DNA of 64,000 nucleotides from an uncultured Granulosicoccaceae bacterium (GCA_937930305.1 CALGLE010000005.1:1-64000); one strand, 5' to 3'; positions 40,949 to 50,421 are shown, counted from the stretch's first letter. Program-made: numbers and translations. Notes: generated by a model from the sequence alone, not told the origin.

Positions 40949-41019
40949 TATGTGCTCAATACTGGCTGTTACAAAGGACTGTTTAACGATGAAATCTGAC
41001 GAAAAAAGACGGCCGTGCT

Positions 41020-41289
41020 TTATCGAATGATCATGACTGTCTCCTCCAACTCAGGAAGTGACATACCCAATCGCTCTTGCGCAGTACGCTCTACTCGTGC
41101 GTGCTCCGAAAACGTACCTTCCTCAATTTGCAGTCGATTCCATTCCACATGCAATTCATCAATTTCTTGCTGGCTACGACTGATCTCGGTGTAACTTTGC
41201 CGAGACAAATATTTGATGTACACAACGCCAACCGCCGTGCAAAAGTTCAAAGCCGCTAACAAAGCCACCAAGGTCATTGCGTGAGTCAT
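41020..41289 (-). CDS. ftsL: cell division protein FtsL
   Basis: Small bitopic protein that joins FtsB and FtsQ in the divisome. The product is 89 residues, with a membrane helix at about 5-26 and a heptad-like helix (about 30-65) for coiled-coil pairing with FtsB. The identity rests on size, topology and position between rsmH and ftsI, because the sequence is poorly conserved. It overlaps rsmH by four bases. Confidence 0.9.
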   Translation of the reverse strand: MTHAMTLVALLAALNFCTAVGVVYIKYLSRQSYTEISRSQQEIDELHVEWNRLQIEEGTFSEHARVERTAQERLGMSLPELEETVMIIR

Positions 41290-42254
41290 GACAACCTTCC
41301 ATCAGCAACTTCAACATCAGACTCACCCGGCATCAGCACGCGTTCGGCAACACGCAACACAGCACTTCTTGACCTTGGGTTTTCGCGCAGCTCTGACTCA
41401 TCAGCCTTAGTTAATTTCCCAATCACTCGCCAAGGGTGCGGAATTTCTTTGGGTTGAATGGGCAGATGACGCGGAATGTCATCGTTAGCAGAGGGTTTAC
41501 GCAAATGGTGCTTAACAATACGATCCTCCAAAGAATGGAAGCTAATGACAGATAAACGGCCACCGATTTTCAACACGGACGCGGCTTGATCCAAAACCTT
41601 TCGAAGCGCATCCAGCTCACCGTTTACCGCGATGCGAATGGCTTGAAATGTTCGTGTTGCGGGATGGTGATGACGCTCCCACCGAGGGTGCGCTACTTTC
41701 ACAATTTCAGCCAAGCGACCCGTGGTGCTGATGGTTTCAGAGGCGCGCGCCAACACAATCGCTTTTGCGATTCGCTTTGCATAGCGCTCTTCGCCGTACG
41801 TCTTTATGACCGTCATCAGCTCGTTCTCAGTTACCTGACGTAGCCATTCGGCTGCCGTCACCCCGTTTTTTGTATCCATTCTCATGTCAAGGTCTCCGTC
41901 TTGGATAAAGCTAAACCCGCGGCTAGCGACGTCCAATTGAGGCGACGACACACCGATATCGAGCAGCAATCCATCAACGGATCCTGACCATTGTTTTTGT
42001 TCAATCACTCGCGCAAGTTCGGCAAAGTTCGCACTCGCCACGCTCACTCGACTGTCATCCTTAAAGCGTTGCTGCGCATGCAACACCGCTTCAGGATCTT
42101 GATCCATAACCAGAAGCTCGCCCTGCTCGCCAATCTGCTCAAGAATCAAACTGCTATGCCCGCCTCTTCCATAAGTGGCATCCACAACTCGTGCACCGGC
42201 ACTTAGGTTTAATGCATCAACCGCCGGCTTCAACAGCACTGGAATGTGAGACAT
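41286..42254 (-). CDS. rsmH: 16S rRNA (cytosine1402-N4)-methyltransferase RsmH
   Basis: SAM-dependent methyltransferase acting on C1402 of 16S rRNA; its partner for the 2'-O-methyl group on the same base is RsmI, also in this window. The product is 322 residues, with MSHIPVLLKPAVDAL at the start, the SAM motif VDATYGRGGHS near 24-34, LLLDIGVSSPQLD near 97, and SFHSLEDRIVK near 240. It shares one base with the mraZ stop. Confidence 0.97.
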   Translation of the reverse strand: MSHIPVLLKPAVDALNLSAGARVVDATYGRGGHSSLILEQIGEQGELLVMDQDPEAVLHAQQRFKDDSRVSVASANFAELARVIEQKQWSGSVDGLLLDIGVSSPQLDVASRGFSFIQDGDLDMRMDTKNGVTAAEWLRQVTENELMTVIKTYGEERYAKRIAKAIVLARASETISTTGRLAEIVKVAHPRWERHHHPATRTFQAIRIAVNGELDALRKVLDQAASVLKIGGRLSVISFHSLEDRIVKHHLRKPSANDDIPRHLPIQPKEIPHPWRVIGKLTKADESELRENPRSRSAVLRVAERVLMPGESDVEVADGRLS

Positions 42255-42715
42255 CAGATGTTCAGTTTCTGAATAAACTCAGGCACTTCATCCGCCGGCA
42301 ACGCTTTCAATTCATCAGCCCACATCTCTGACTGTTCATCAAAACGTTCAACGTCCCACAACTCCAACTTGTTACCCTGACCAATTAACGTGGCTTTACG
42401 ATCAATACCTGCGTAATCTCGTAACTCACTGGTCAACAGCAATCGCCCACTACTATCAAAATCAATTTCAGCCGCGTAACCTAAGTACAAGCGTTGGTAC
42501 AACCGTGCGGCAGGCAATGCGTTCGGCAGCCCAACAATCTGAGCTTCAAACTTCTGCCATTCATTCATGGGGTAAATCAACAAACATCGAGCAGGGTCAG
42601 CGGTCACTACAACTGTATTGACGCCGGTTGCCAGAAGGCGCTCTCGCCGAAGTTTTGGCAGAGAAAAACGCCCCTTGGCATCCACACTGACCTTGGATAT
42701 GCCTCGAAAAAACAT
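42254..42715 (-). CDS. mraZ: transcriptional regulator MraZ
   Basis: AbrB-fold regulator that binds tandem repeats at its own promoter and represses the dcw cluster in E. coli. The product is 153 residues with two SpoVT/AbrB-like halves: FRGISKVSVDAKGRFSLP at the N-terminus and AAEIDFDSSGRLLL near 80. It is first in the cluster. A sigma70 promoter and five regularly spaced boxes lie directly upstream. No clear Shine-Dalgarno is visible, but the start gives the family N-terminus. Confidence 0.95.
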   Translation of the reverse strand: MFFRGISKVSVDAKGRFSLPKLRRERLLATGVNTVVVTADPARCLLIYPMNEWQKFEAQIVGLPNALPAARLYQRLYLGYAAEIDFDSSGRLLLTSELRDYAGIDRKATLIGQGNKLELWDVERFDEQSEMWADELKALPADEVPEFIQKLNI

Positions 42716-42731
42716 AAAATTTGGAATTTAC

Positions 42732-42776
42732 GACCCAATTTCCCACTAACTGACACTTTTTGCCACAGATCGACAC
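42732..42776 (-). promoter_or_regulatory. five MraZ-type boxes with exact 10-bp period
   Basis: Read on the minus strand, boxes at 42772-42776, 42762-42766, 42752-42756, 42742-42746 and 42732-42736 are GTGTC, GTGGC, GTGTC, GTGGG and GGGTC, each followed by five spacer bases. MraZ of E. coli binds TGGGN direct repeats separated by 5 nt, so the geometry matches, although the box sequence is shifted towards GTGKS. The first box overlaps the -10 element and the last ends 17 bases before the mraZ ATG. Confidence 0.75.
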
Positions 42777-42803
42777 TATACGGATGCGTCATACACGGGT
42801 CAA
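42775..42803 (-). promoter_or_regulatory. sigma70 promoter of the dcw cluster
   Basis: On the minus strand TTGACC (42798-42803) is followed after exactly 17 bases by TATAGT (42775-42780). Transcription would start near 42768, inside the MraZ box array and about 50 bases before the mraZ start. Confidence 0.8.
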
Positions 42804-43050
42804 TGATGTGACGTGGTTGGATTTATAAAAAAAACTGCTTTAAAAACAATGGGTTAGAAGTGTTTCCAACAGGATATTATGCGCACAATGCTTGAAATAT
42901 CAATAGGTTACAACACCTATTTCAAGAGAAAAATAGAATAAAAATTGAACAATTACCGTACAGTTCATGGGGATTGACGCGTCGCACTAAGAACAAAGCG
43001 GCGTGGGCACAACATGCCGGGTGGCGATTCACCCGAAGATGAGAAAGTAA

Positions 43051-43401
<351 letters not shown>

Positions 43402-43407
43402 CTACGG

Positions 43408-43437
43408 AGTGTACAGGTCGCCCGACAAAAGCGTCAG
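43408..43437 (-). promoter_or_regulatory. likely rnpB promoter
   Basis: On the minus strand CTGACG (43432-43437) and TACACT (43408-43413) are 18 bases apart, and the predicted start falls seven bases later on the first G of helix P1. The -35 overlaps the rsmI stop codon. Confidence 0.55.
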
Positions 43438-44279
43438 TTCGCACCTTTTAATTCAAGCACGCGTCGATAGGCATCTTGTTTGGTCACCGCGAGCAAATTA
43501 GCCGCGCATCGAGCCACGGCTTTTGGAGGTAACTGATCGATTAATGCATGAATTAGCGCATCCAACTCGATTGTTTGGCCCACCTTCGGCTGATCACAAC
43601 CGGCAATGATCAAAACAAATTCACCGCGAGTTTGATTGTCGTCGCCCTGCACTTGTTCAATCACATCACGAATGCTGCCATGCAAAACGGTCTCAAATTG
43701 CTTGGTGAGTTCGCGCGCCAGTGTCATTTCTCTCATCGGCCCAAACACGGTCAAAAGACTATCGAGTGAAGACGCGATTCTGTGCGGGGACTCGTACATC
43801 ACCAACGTTGAGGCCTCCGTTTGAAAATCGGTTAACCAACGCTCTCGTGCGGATGCTTTAGACGGTGGAAAGCCCACAAACTTGAACGAATCTGTGGGCA
43901 AACCAGAAACACTGAGTGCGGCCAGTAACGCAGAAGGCCCCGGTATGGGAGACACCTTGACGCCTGCCTGTAAACAGCCGCGAACCAAGCGATAGCCTGG
44001 GTCACTGATTAATGGCGTGCCCGCATCACTAATTAACGCCAACGCCTCACCCGCTTGCAGCCATTCAATAATAGAATGCAGGCGAGCGGCTTCGTTGTGC
44101 TCGTGCAATGAGACCATAGGCGTCGCTATGCCGTGATGACGCAGTAAAGTGCCACTATGGCGGGTATCTTCGGCTAGTATTTTGTCAACGCCCTGCAGTG
44201 TTGTGATGGCGCGACTTGACATATCATCACGGTGACCAATTGGCGTGGCCACAATGTACAGAGTATGCTTTGCAACCAT
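43434..44279 (-). CDS. rsmI: 16S rRNA (cytidine1402-2'-O)-methyltransferase RsmI
   Basis: SAM-dependent methyltransferase of the tetrapyrrole-methylase fold that modifies the ribose of C1402; RsmH completes the same nucleotide. The product is 281 residues, with LYIVATPIGHRDD at the start, ILAEDTRHSGTLL near 35, and the LISDAGTPLISDPG motif near 84-97. It is divergent from lpoA and precedes rnpB. Confidence 0.96.
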   Translation of the reverse strand: MVAKHTLYIVATPIGHRDDMSSRAITTLQGVDKILAEDTRHSGTLLRHHGIATPMVSLHEHNEAARLHSIIEWLQAGEALALISDAGTPLISDPGYRLVRGCLQAGVKVSPIPGPSALLAALSVSGLPTDSFKFVGFPPSKASARERWLTDFQTEASTLVMYESPHRIASSLDSLLTVFGPMREMTLARELTKQFETVLHGSIRDVIEQVQGDDNQTRGEFVLIIAGCDQPKVGQTIELDALIHALIDQLPPKAVARCAANLLAVTKQDAYRRVLELKGAN

Positions 44280-46230
44280 GAATGCACAGACTCAAGCGCG
44301 GTGGTTCCGCATAACACGATTTGCTCTCGCTATTTTACTTGGCGCAAGCCTGGTAAGTGGCTGTGTTGGCGGCGGTGAAATAAAAGAGAACGACGATCCG
44401 ACGCTAACGAGGATAACAGACCCAGCGGCACGTCGCGCCCTGCAGCGCGGTAACCCAGTGGCTGCCGCTGACATTTATACAAAACGCGCCGAGAAGACCT
44501 CAGACCCGGCTCAGCAACAGGATTACCGCTTAATAGCGGCCGAGATTTTATTTGATCGCGGCATGCTAGAGCCGGGTATGACAAAGCTGGCAGCACTGGC
44601 GCCCACCATGTCCACACCTGAGCTACAGATTCGACGCGATATTGTGCAAGCTAAAGCTTACTTATACGGCGATGACCCGGCTGCCGCACTGTTGGCTTTG
44701 CCAGACCCTGCCGGTGTTGTCGACCCTCTGCATCAAGCGCGCATTTACGAAACCAAAGCGCTCTCTTATAAAGTCCTGCAAGATCCTGACAACGAATTGC
44801 AATCGCGTATCGAATTAGAAAATGTTCTAACCGATGTGCGCATCATCGATGGCAATCACACCGAAATTTGGCAAATGCTCAGTACATTGCCCAGCACCAC
44901 CTTGGAATCACTGACCACAAATGTACGCAGCGACGTTTACCAAGGTTGGATCGAACTATCGTTGGCGAATGCCACCCCCGACCCCTCACAACGACTTATT
45001 CAAATTTCGCAGTGGCGTGAACGCTTTCCAGAGCATCCAGCCAACGCACGATTTCTCGCCACCCTAGACAATCGCGAAGCACCGCCCACCCTCATCGCTG
45101 GCGGTGAAGTTAATGCAATCGCTGTGTTATTACCGTTATCCGATGCACGCATGGGGCGCGTAGCTGCCGCTGTGCAAGATGGTATTGTGGTCGCACATCG
45201 GTATTCGCAATCACGCGTTCAAACCCCATCGGTACGTTTTTATGATGTGGGATTGAGTCCTGCCGCCGCTCGTTCGGCTTACGCCGCTGCTATCGCGGAT
45301 GGTGCAAACGCCATCATAGGCCCACTGCGAAAAGAAGCAGTAGCCGCTGTCGTCACACAGCGCGACATTCCCGTACCCACCATTACACTGAACACCATCG
45401 ATGCCGGCGTGCAGCAAGGACAGGTAAACAACTTAATTCAATTTGGCTTAGCACCCGAAGACGAAGCACGATCCGCTGCCTCACGCGCCATCGGCTTAAA
45501 CCTCACTAATGCCATCGTTCTACAAGCTGATGATTCAAGAGGCGACCGCGAGGCCCGTGCATTTCAGCAGGCGATGTACAACCTAGGTGGTAACGTGGTG
45601 CATGTCGCCGTACTACCGAAAGATCAATACGACTACGGTAAAGAAATAAAAGATGCGCTGCTCATCACACAGAGTGATCAACGATTTCGCTCTTTAAGTA
45701 GCTCAATTGGGGAAAAGCTATTTTTTGAACCCACGATTAGAAACGATGTTGATGTGGTGTTTCTAGCGGTGGGGTCAGAACAAGCCCAGTCCGTGCGCCC
45801 ACAATTGGATTTCTTTTATGCGGTAGACCTGCCCCGACTGGGCACCTCCCGTATTGCATCGGGCAGTACCGATTTAAAGATCAATAAAGACTTAAACAGT
45901 TTGTACTACCCAGGCACACCGTGGGATTTACGAAAATCACTGCGCAGTGATCCTTTGCGTAAAGATATATTGAGCAACTTTCCAGCAGCCAAGGGCGTTT
46001 ACGCAAACTTATATGCCTTAGGCGCTGATGCATTTAATGTTGCCACACAATTAGATGCCTTAACTTCCGGCTCTAGGTTGAACGGCTACACCGGTGATTT
46101 GCAACTCACCGCAGATGGAAGAATTCAACGCTATTTAGATTGGGCTCAATATCAAGAAGGTGTATCGGTGGGTGTTGAACGTATCGAGGCACCCGCAATG
46201 GCACAACAAGCTGGCGCCTCCCCAAACTGA
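44278..46230 (+). CDS. lpoA: penicillin-binding protein activator LpoA-like lipoprotein
   Basis: Outer-membrane lipoprotein of the LpoA/YraM family that stimulates PBP1A from the outside. The product is about 650 residues. The ATG at 44278 gives a good type II signal peptide with lipobox LVSGC near residues 25-29; an upstream ATG at 44245 would add 11 residues. A TPR-like N-domain (about 45-270) is followed by a periplasmic-binding-protein-like C-domain (about 280-620), as in LpoA. Divergence from rsmI is conserved in E. coli (yraL/yraM). Confidence 0.9.
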   Translation: MNAQTQARWFRITRFALAILLGASLVSGCVGGGEIKENDDPTLTRITDPAARRALQRGNPVAAADIYTKRAEKTSDPAQQQDYRLIAAEILFDRGMLEPGMTKLAALAPTMSTPELQIRRDIVQAKAYLYGDDPAAALLALPDPAGVVDPLHQARIYETKALSYKVLQDPDNELQSRIELENVLTDVRIIDGNHTEIWQMLSTLPSTTLESLTTNVRSDVYQGWIELSLANATPDPSQRLIQISQWRERFPEHPANARFLATLDNREAPPTLIAGGEVNAIAVLLPLSDARMGRVAAAVQDGIVVAHRYSQSRVQTPSVRFYDVGLSPAAARSAYAAAIADGANAIIGPLRKEAVAAVVTQRDIPVPTITLNTIDAGVQQGQVNNLIQFGLAPEDEARSAASRAIGLNLTNAIVLQADDSRGDREARAFQQAMYNLGGNVVHVAVLPKDQYDYGKEIKDALLITQSDQRFRSLSSSIGEKLFFEPTIRNDVDVVFLAVGSEQAQSVRPQLDFFYAVDLPRLGTSRIASGSTDLKINKDLNSLYYPGTPWDLRKSLRSDPLRKDILSNFPAAKGVYANLYALGADAFNVATQLDALTSGSRLNGYTGDLQLTADGRIQRYLDWAQYQEGVSVGVERIEAPAMAQQAGASPN

Positions 46231-46257
46231 TTTAACTAACGGCTGGTTCTAAGCTTT

Positions 46258-47241
46258 ATGCGCATCGATGCCCTGCAGTACGCGAACTGGTCTAAAACCA
46301 TCTTCGAGCAAATGCGCGAAGGGGGTGTAGATGCTGTGCATGTCACCATTTCGTATCATGAAAACTTTCGCGAAACCGTTTTAAATTTCGAACAATGGAA
46401 TCGTTGGTTCGAACAATACCCCCACCTCATTATGAAAGGGGTAAGCGCGAAAGACATTGATATTGCAAAAAAAACTAATCGCACCGCTATTTTCTTCGGA
46501 TTTCAAAACCCAAGCCCAATAGAAGACGACATCGGCTTAGTGGAAATTGTGCACACATTGGGTGCGCGTTTCATGCAGTTGACCTACAACAATCAATCGT
46601 TACTGGCTACCGGATGCTATGAAGATGAAGACCCCGGCATTACGCGCATGGGAGAACAAGTCATTCGAGAAATGAATCGTGTGGGTTTGGTCATCGACAT
46701 GAGTCACTCCAGCGATCGTTCCACCATGGAAGCTGCAGAAATTTCTTCACGCCCCATCGTGATAAGCCATGCAAATCCACACAGCTGGATGCCCGCCAGG
46801 CGCAACAAGCGCGACGAGGTCATTCAAGCGGTGGTTAATGGTGGTGGCATGCTGGGTTTCTCCCTCTACCCCCACCATTTAAAAGACAAAGGCGATTGCA
46901 CGTTAGAATCGTTTTGCGAGATGATTGCCAGAACTGCAGATACTTTTGGCGTAGAACACTTAGGTATTGGGTCCGACTTGTGTCAGGACCAGCCAGATTC
47001 CGTGGTGGAGTGGATGCGCGTTGGCCGGTGGAGCAAAACCGTTGACTATGGCGAAGGTTCAGCCGACTTGCCCGGCTTCCCTCCCATGCCGTCCTGGTTT
47101 AAAGATAACCGCGATTTTGGCAATCTTGAACAGGGACTAAAAAACACCGGCATGAGCGATAACGAGGTGAAAGCGGTTATGGGTGAAAATTGGTACAGAT
47201 TTTTTGCCGGGAATTTTGCACCCCTACCAGCGAACTCCTAA
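46258..47241 (+). CDS. peptidase M19 (membrane dipeptidase)-like protein with altered metal site
   Basis: Related to renal-type zinc dipeptidases, 327 residues, no signal peptide. The second half of the M19 site is intact: VIDMSHSSD with His150, VISHANP with His171, and LGIGSD with Asp240. The first half is not. The usual N-terminal H-x-D is replaced by IDALQ at residues 3-7, and the bridging Glu position reads Gln83 in GFQNPSP. An in-frame stop (46237-46239) excludes a hidden upstream HxD. I recall M19-like proteins near glycine-betaine genes with a similar N-terminus, so this may be a distinct clade. It starts 27 bases after lpoA and precedes two unrecognised genes on the same strand. Confidence 0.8.
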   Translation: MRIDALQYANWSKTIFEQMREGGVDAVHVTISYHENFRETVLNFEQWNRWFEQYPHLIMKGVSAKDIDIAKKTNRTAIFFGFQNPSPIEDDIGLVEIVHTLGARFMQLTYNNQSLLATGCYEDEDPGITRMGEQVIREMNRVGLVIDMSHSSDRSTMEAAEISSRPIVISHANPHSWMPARRNKRDEVIQAVVNGGGMLGFSLYPHHLKDKGDCTLESFCEMIARTADTFGVEHLGIGSDLCQDQPDSVVEWMRVGRWSKTVDYGEGSADLPGFPPMPSWFKDNRDFGNLEQGLKNTGMSDNEVKAVMGENWYRFFAGNFAPLPANS

Positions 47242-47262
47242 TGCGATTACCCACTTAACATT

Positions 47263-48966
47263 ATGAGCACCACTGAGCCAACAACACACTCATCTGTACC
47301 AAGGCGGACACCCGCCAAAGTCATGACGTTGAATCGTCTGGGCTCATTACACCAATGCCGCTTAAGTTTTATGCGCCAGCTGACTCGGCGCATGGCAAAG
47401 GAGCAATGGCAATTTAGTCGCCCACACTTCAACGTTAACTCACAAGGCGTTGGCTATGCCGTCTACACCGCCTCCTACCCTGGCGGCAAAGCCTCGCTCG
47501 TTGCCTTCGCACATGAGCTCCCCGACGAACTGCGATCTGATCGGGTTATTGCCGAGCAATGGGACACCACCTTTGCACTGTTCAATGGCGTACCCTCAGT
47601 GGCCGACATAGAACGCTTACAACAGAATGTGCCCCTTCAAGAAGCAGGACGCATCAGTGAATCTGAGCTGACTTTATCGCGGGCTAACCGTTCCGTACGT
47701 TTATGGAATCATGTGGTTGATGCACTTGCCAGCGGACAACAACCAGAAGCCGAGGCCTTGCACGACGTTGGCTACTTAATGCGCACCACCGCTGTGTATG
47801 GTTCTGGGAAATTTGGCGCAGCAGACCGTGAACAGCTTAACCACAACTTAGAACAATCAGACGTATTCAAAGCCCCGTTTGCCGTGGAAATGTTAACCGT
47901 CTATTTAATTCGTACCTTCGTTCGAGATTTAGTTAACCACGCAGCCCAATGCAAAGGTGGGGACAATGCCATCCAACTGGATGCATCACTGGCTCGTGAA
48001 CTAGGCATCGGCAACTCCACCGGATTGGGCATGGCGCCCTTTTTAATCAACCATCCTGTGCTTGTTAATAATTGGATTGTCGCCCGGGAAGAAGCCATCT
48101 CTCGGGTTCGCTCACTGGAGCACATAGATGCCACCGATCGACAATGCGTATTCGATTTATTAGAGCGCATGCAACTACTCACCGACCGGTGGCAGTCAAA
48201 CCATCCGGTGCAGCAAACAAAGCTGATTGCTTTGAAAAACGATTTAAATAAAGCGCAGAGTTACTTATCAAAGGCATCGATGGATACGACATTCTTTTGG
48301 AATGAACTGTTCAACTGGTGTGAAGAAAACCTTAGCACCGAGGGGCAGGAATGCATCGCTTCATTGATGCTTGAGCCCTATGGGGAATTAGTAGACGGTT
48401 TAAGCCATTGTATGGATGACCCCATCAGCCATACCTTGCGTATTGACGGCACCCAAACCGTTCAGGCCGTAACCTCCCTATTAGAAACCAGTTTTGGCTG
48501 GGCAAAAGACGTTGACTGGGCATCGGATGAGGCTAACGCACGTTGTTGGTACGTATCCGAAGAGAAACTCGAGCCTCGACTGGGCGAACGACATGAAGAG
48601 CCCTTAGAAGAATACGAACAACCGCTAGCCCCAGCACGCGATGCGATCACGGCATTAACCGACTTAAACCGCTGGGATGATTCAAAACGCATTGCAGAAT
48701 TTCTTGTTGCACACCCCGAACATCGCAGAGCCGTGCAACGTGCGCAGTGGCATCGCATAGCCCCTTACGGCGAAATTCGAGACAACACCATTGATGCGGC
48801 CATGCTGCCTATTGACTTACTTCGGGCTAAATTATCGTTCTTTGGCGCAACACGATTTGACCCGCGTTCCGATCGCTGGGTGAGAATCTGTTTATACCCC
48901 GGTGCACCTTACCCAGAAGAATTGAACGCCAACAATGCAGATCATTGGATTTACCCCAATGTGTAA
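47263..48966 (+). CDS. conserved-looking hypothetical protein, 567 residues
   Basis: I do not recognise a named domain. The protein is soluble and looks mainly helical, with no signal peptide or membrane segment. The N-terminal 120 residues are mixed (SFMRQLTRRMAKEQWQFSRP, then a strand-like HFNVNSQGVGYAVYTASYPGG). A long helical middle and a well-formed C-terminal part (FFGATRFDPRSDRWVRICLYPG) follow. Its codon use looks like that of its neighbours, and it lies 21 bases after the M19-like gene and 63 before the DUF3726-like gene. The tight spacing suggests one operon and a shared pathway, but the role is unknown. Confidence 0.75.
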   Translation: MSTTEPTTHSSVPRRTPAKVMTLNRLGSLHQCRLSFMRQLTRRMAKEQWQFSRPHFNVNSQGVGYAVYTASYPGGKASLVAFAHELPDELRSDRVIAEQWDTTFALFNGVPSVADIERLQQNVPLQEAGRISESELTLSRANRSVRLWNHVVDALASGQQPEAEALHDVGYLMRTTAVYGSGKFGAADREQLNHNLEQSDVFKAPFAVEMLTVYLIRTFVRDLVNHAAQCKGGDNAIQLDASLARELGIGNSTGLGMAPFLINHPVLVNNWIVAREEAISRVRSLEHIDATDRQCVFDLLERMQLLTDRWQSNHPVQQTKLIALKNDLNKAQSYLSKASMDTTFFWNELFNWCEENLSTEGQECIASLMLEPYGELVDGLSHCMDDPISHTLRIDGTQTVQAVTSLLETSFGWAKDVDWASDEANARCWYVSEEKLEPRLGERHEEPLEEYEQPLAPARDAITALTDLNRWDDSKRIAEFLVAHPEHRRAVQRAQWHRIAPYGEIRDNTIDAAMLPIDLLRAKLSFFGATRFDPRSDRWVRICLYPGAPYPEELNANNADHWIYPNV

Positions 48967-49029
48967 GCTCAGTGTGTCATCCCAAGGCTTAATGGCTTCG
49001 GCAAAAGTGAAGCTGGGTGACTTAAATTC

Positions 49030-49743
49030 ATGAACACCTCGATTAATGAAGTTGCCGCCTTAGCACGTAAAGCGGCCAGAGGGGCTGGCTACTCGTGGTC
49101 CATGGCCGATGAGGCCGCCTTCGCAACCGCTTGGTTATGTCGAAACGGTTTAAATGGTGCAGTACTCCTCGCCGAACACTTAAACCTAACCCACGAGCAC
49201 GGCATACAAGAAAGTAAACTGCAGTCACTGGAATTACCGTGGCGCGGCGGCCCTGTCGGATTATGCGCATTATCAGCTGGCGCAACCCTATCGGATCTGG
49301 CGCAGTGCGAGCATCAACAAAGCGAAACACTCAACCAGATCATAACCCCAGAACTTCTTCTGCCGTTTCTTGCTTACGTTAGCCAACGTGCACAAAAAAA
49401 ACTAAATGACGATAGCTTGTGTATAAAAACTCTCATAGTGTGCGAACGCTTTGAAGCCCACATTCATTGTATGAATGGTGTAGCGGGGCTGAACAAATTC
49501 AGCGCAACATCAGCTACAACTGCAGCAAGTTCTGGCAAACGCTCACAATTTTGCGACCTGAACTACCAGTATCAATTCACCTCCCACACCCCCCAAAAGG
49601 TTCGCGAAGTCAGCGTCAGTCACAGAATCAACATTCCTGCAAACGAACTCGAATCGCTAAACCGCTTTGCAGCCAATACCTACGCACCAGCCACCGAAGC
49701 CTCACGCCAAGGGGCAGGTGCAGGCAATACAGACAACGATTGA
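49030..49743 (+). CDS. DUF3726-like protein
   Basis: A 237-residue soluble protein of unknown function. The N-terminus (NEVAALARKAARGAGYSWSMADEAAFATAWL) and the following GPVGLCALSAGATLSDL pattern resemble DUF3726 as I remember it; a profile search is needed. The central part contains Lys/Leu-rich helices and the C-terminal half is less ordered, ending in a Ser/Ala/Gly-rich tail. It is third in the M19-like module and precedes yraN by 54 bases. Confidence 0.6.
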   Translation: MNTSINEVAALARKAARGAGYSWSMADEAAFATAWLCRNGLNGAVLLAEHLNLTHEHGIQESKLQSLELPWRGGPVGLCALSAGATLSDLAQCEHQQSETLNQIITPELLLPFLAYVSQRAQKKLNDDSLCIKTLIVCERFEAHIHCMNGVAGLNKFSATSATTAASSGKRSQFCDLNYQYQFTSHTPQKVREVSVSHRINIPANELESLNRFAANTYAPATEASRQGAGAGNTDND

Positions 49744-49797
49744 TCTGATAACCTAAACCAGTCAATAGACAACAATGCGTACCGACAAGGAAGTCGA

Positions 49798-50292
49798 ATG
49801 AAAGATACCGTAAACACCACACCGCACTCGAATAACAAAAACTCGAACACCACAGGCGCGTGGGCCGAACAATTCGCGCTCGATTGGCTTGTGCAGCAAG
49901 GTTTAAGCGCTCACTCCACAAACTTTCATCGACGGCTAGGTGAAATTGATCTCATCGTAAGAGATGAAGCCTGCAACACATGGGTGTTCGTTGAAGTTAA
50001 ATACCGCCAACTTAATGCAAAAGTTTCTGGCGTTGAATCCATCACTACCCAGAAACAAAGAAAGCTCCTTCGAACCGCTCATCTTTTTCTGCAACGCACT
50101 AACGATCACAGAAGTAATGCGAGAATTGATGTTGTCGTGATAACTCCGCACAACGATAACTCTTACAACGATTCCACCCTACCCAGAAGCGAGGAGCCAC
50201 TTCGTTCAACTCCCAAGCCGTGCATGGATGGGCACTTGCACGCCGTGTTGAACGGTTACCGAATACTGTGGATAAAAAACGCCATTTATTAA
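49798..50292 (+). CDS. yraN: UPF0102 protein YraN (predicted endonuclease fold)
   Basis: A 164-residue member of the YraN family, which has a restriction-endonuclease-like fold. The expected residues are present: GAWAEQFALDWL near 22, NFHRRLGEIDLIVRD near 41-55 with the Glu and Asp, and WVFVEVKYR near 61-69. The C-terminus is about 40 residues longer than E. coli YraN. In E. coli it directly follows lpoA (yraM); here three genes separate them. Confidence 0.9.
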   Translation: MKDTVNTTPHSNNKNSNTTGAWAEQFALDWLVQQGLSAHSTNFHRRLGEIDLIVRDEACNTWVFVEVKYRQLNAKVSGVESITTQKQRKLLRTAHLFLQRTNDHRSNARIDVVVITPHNDNSYNDSTLPRSEEPLRSTPKPCMDGHLHAVLNGYRILWIKNAIY

Positions 50293-50421
50293 ATCTTGCT
50301 AGAAATCACACATTAATACCTCCCCCTCGAACGGTCCACGAACGCTTTGCCGTGCATGATGATCCTGGCCCTTTGCAAAGAATGTAACGGAGCCTATATT
50401 CAGTCGATTAGGGAGAAAAAG

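Noticed and set aside
43017..43035. Hairpin CGGGTG/CACCCG downstream of rnpB as a terminator
   Set aside because: The stem is only six bases with no following T-run on the minus strand, so termination is doubtful.
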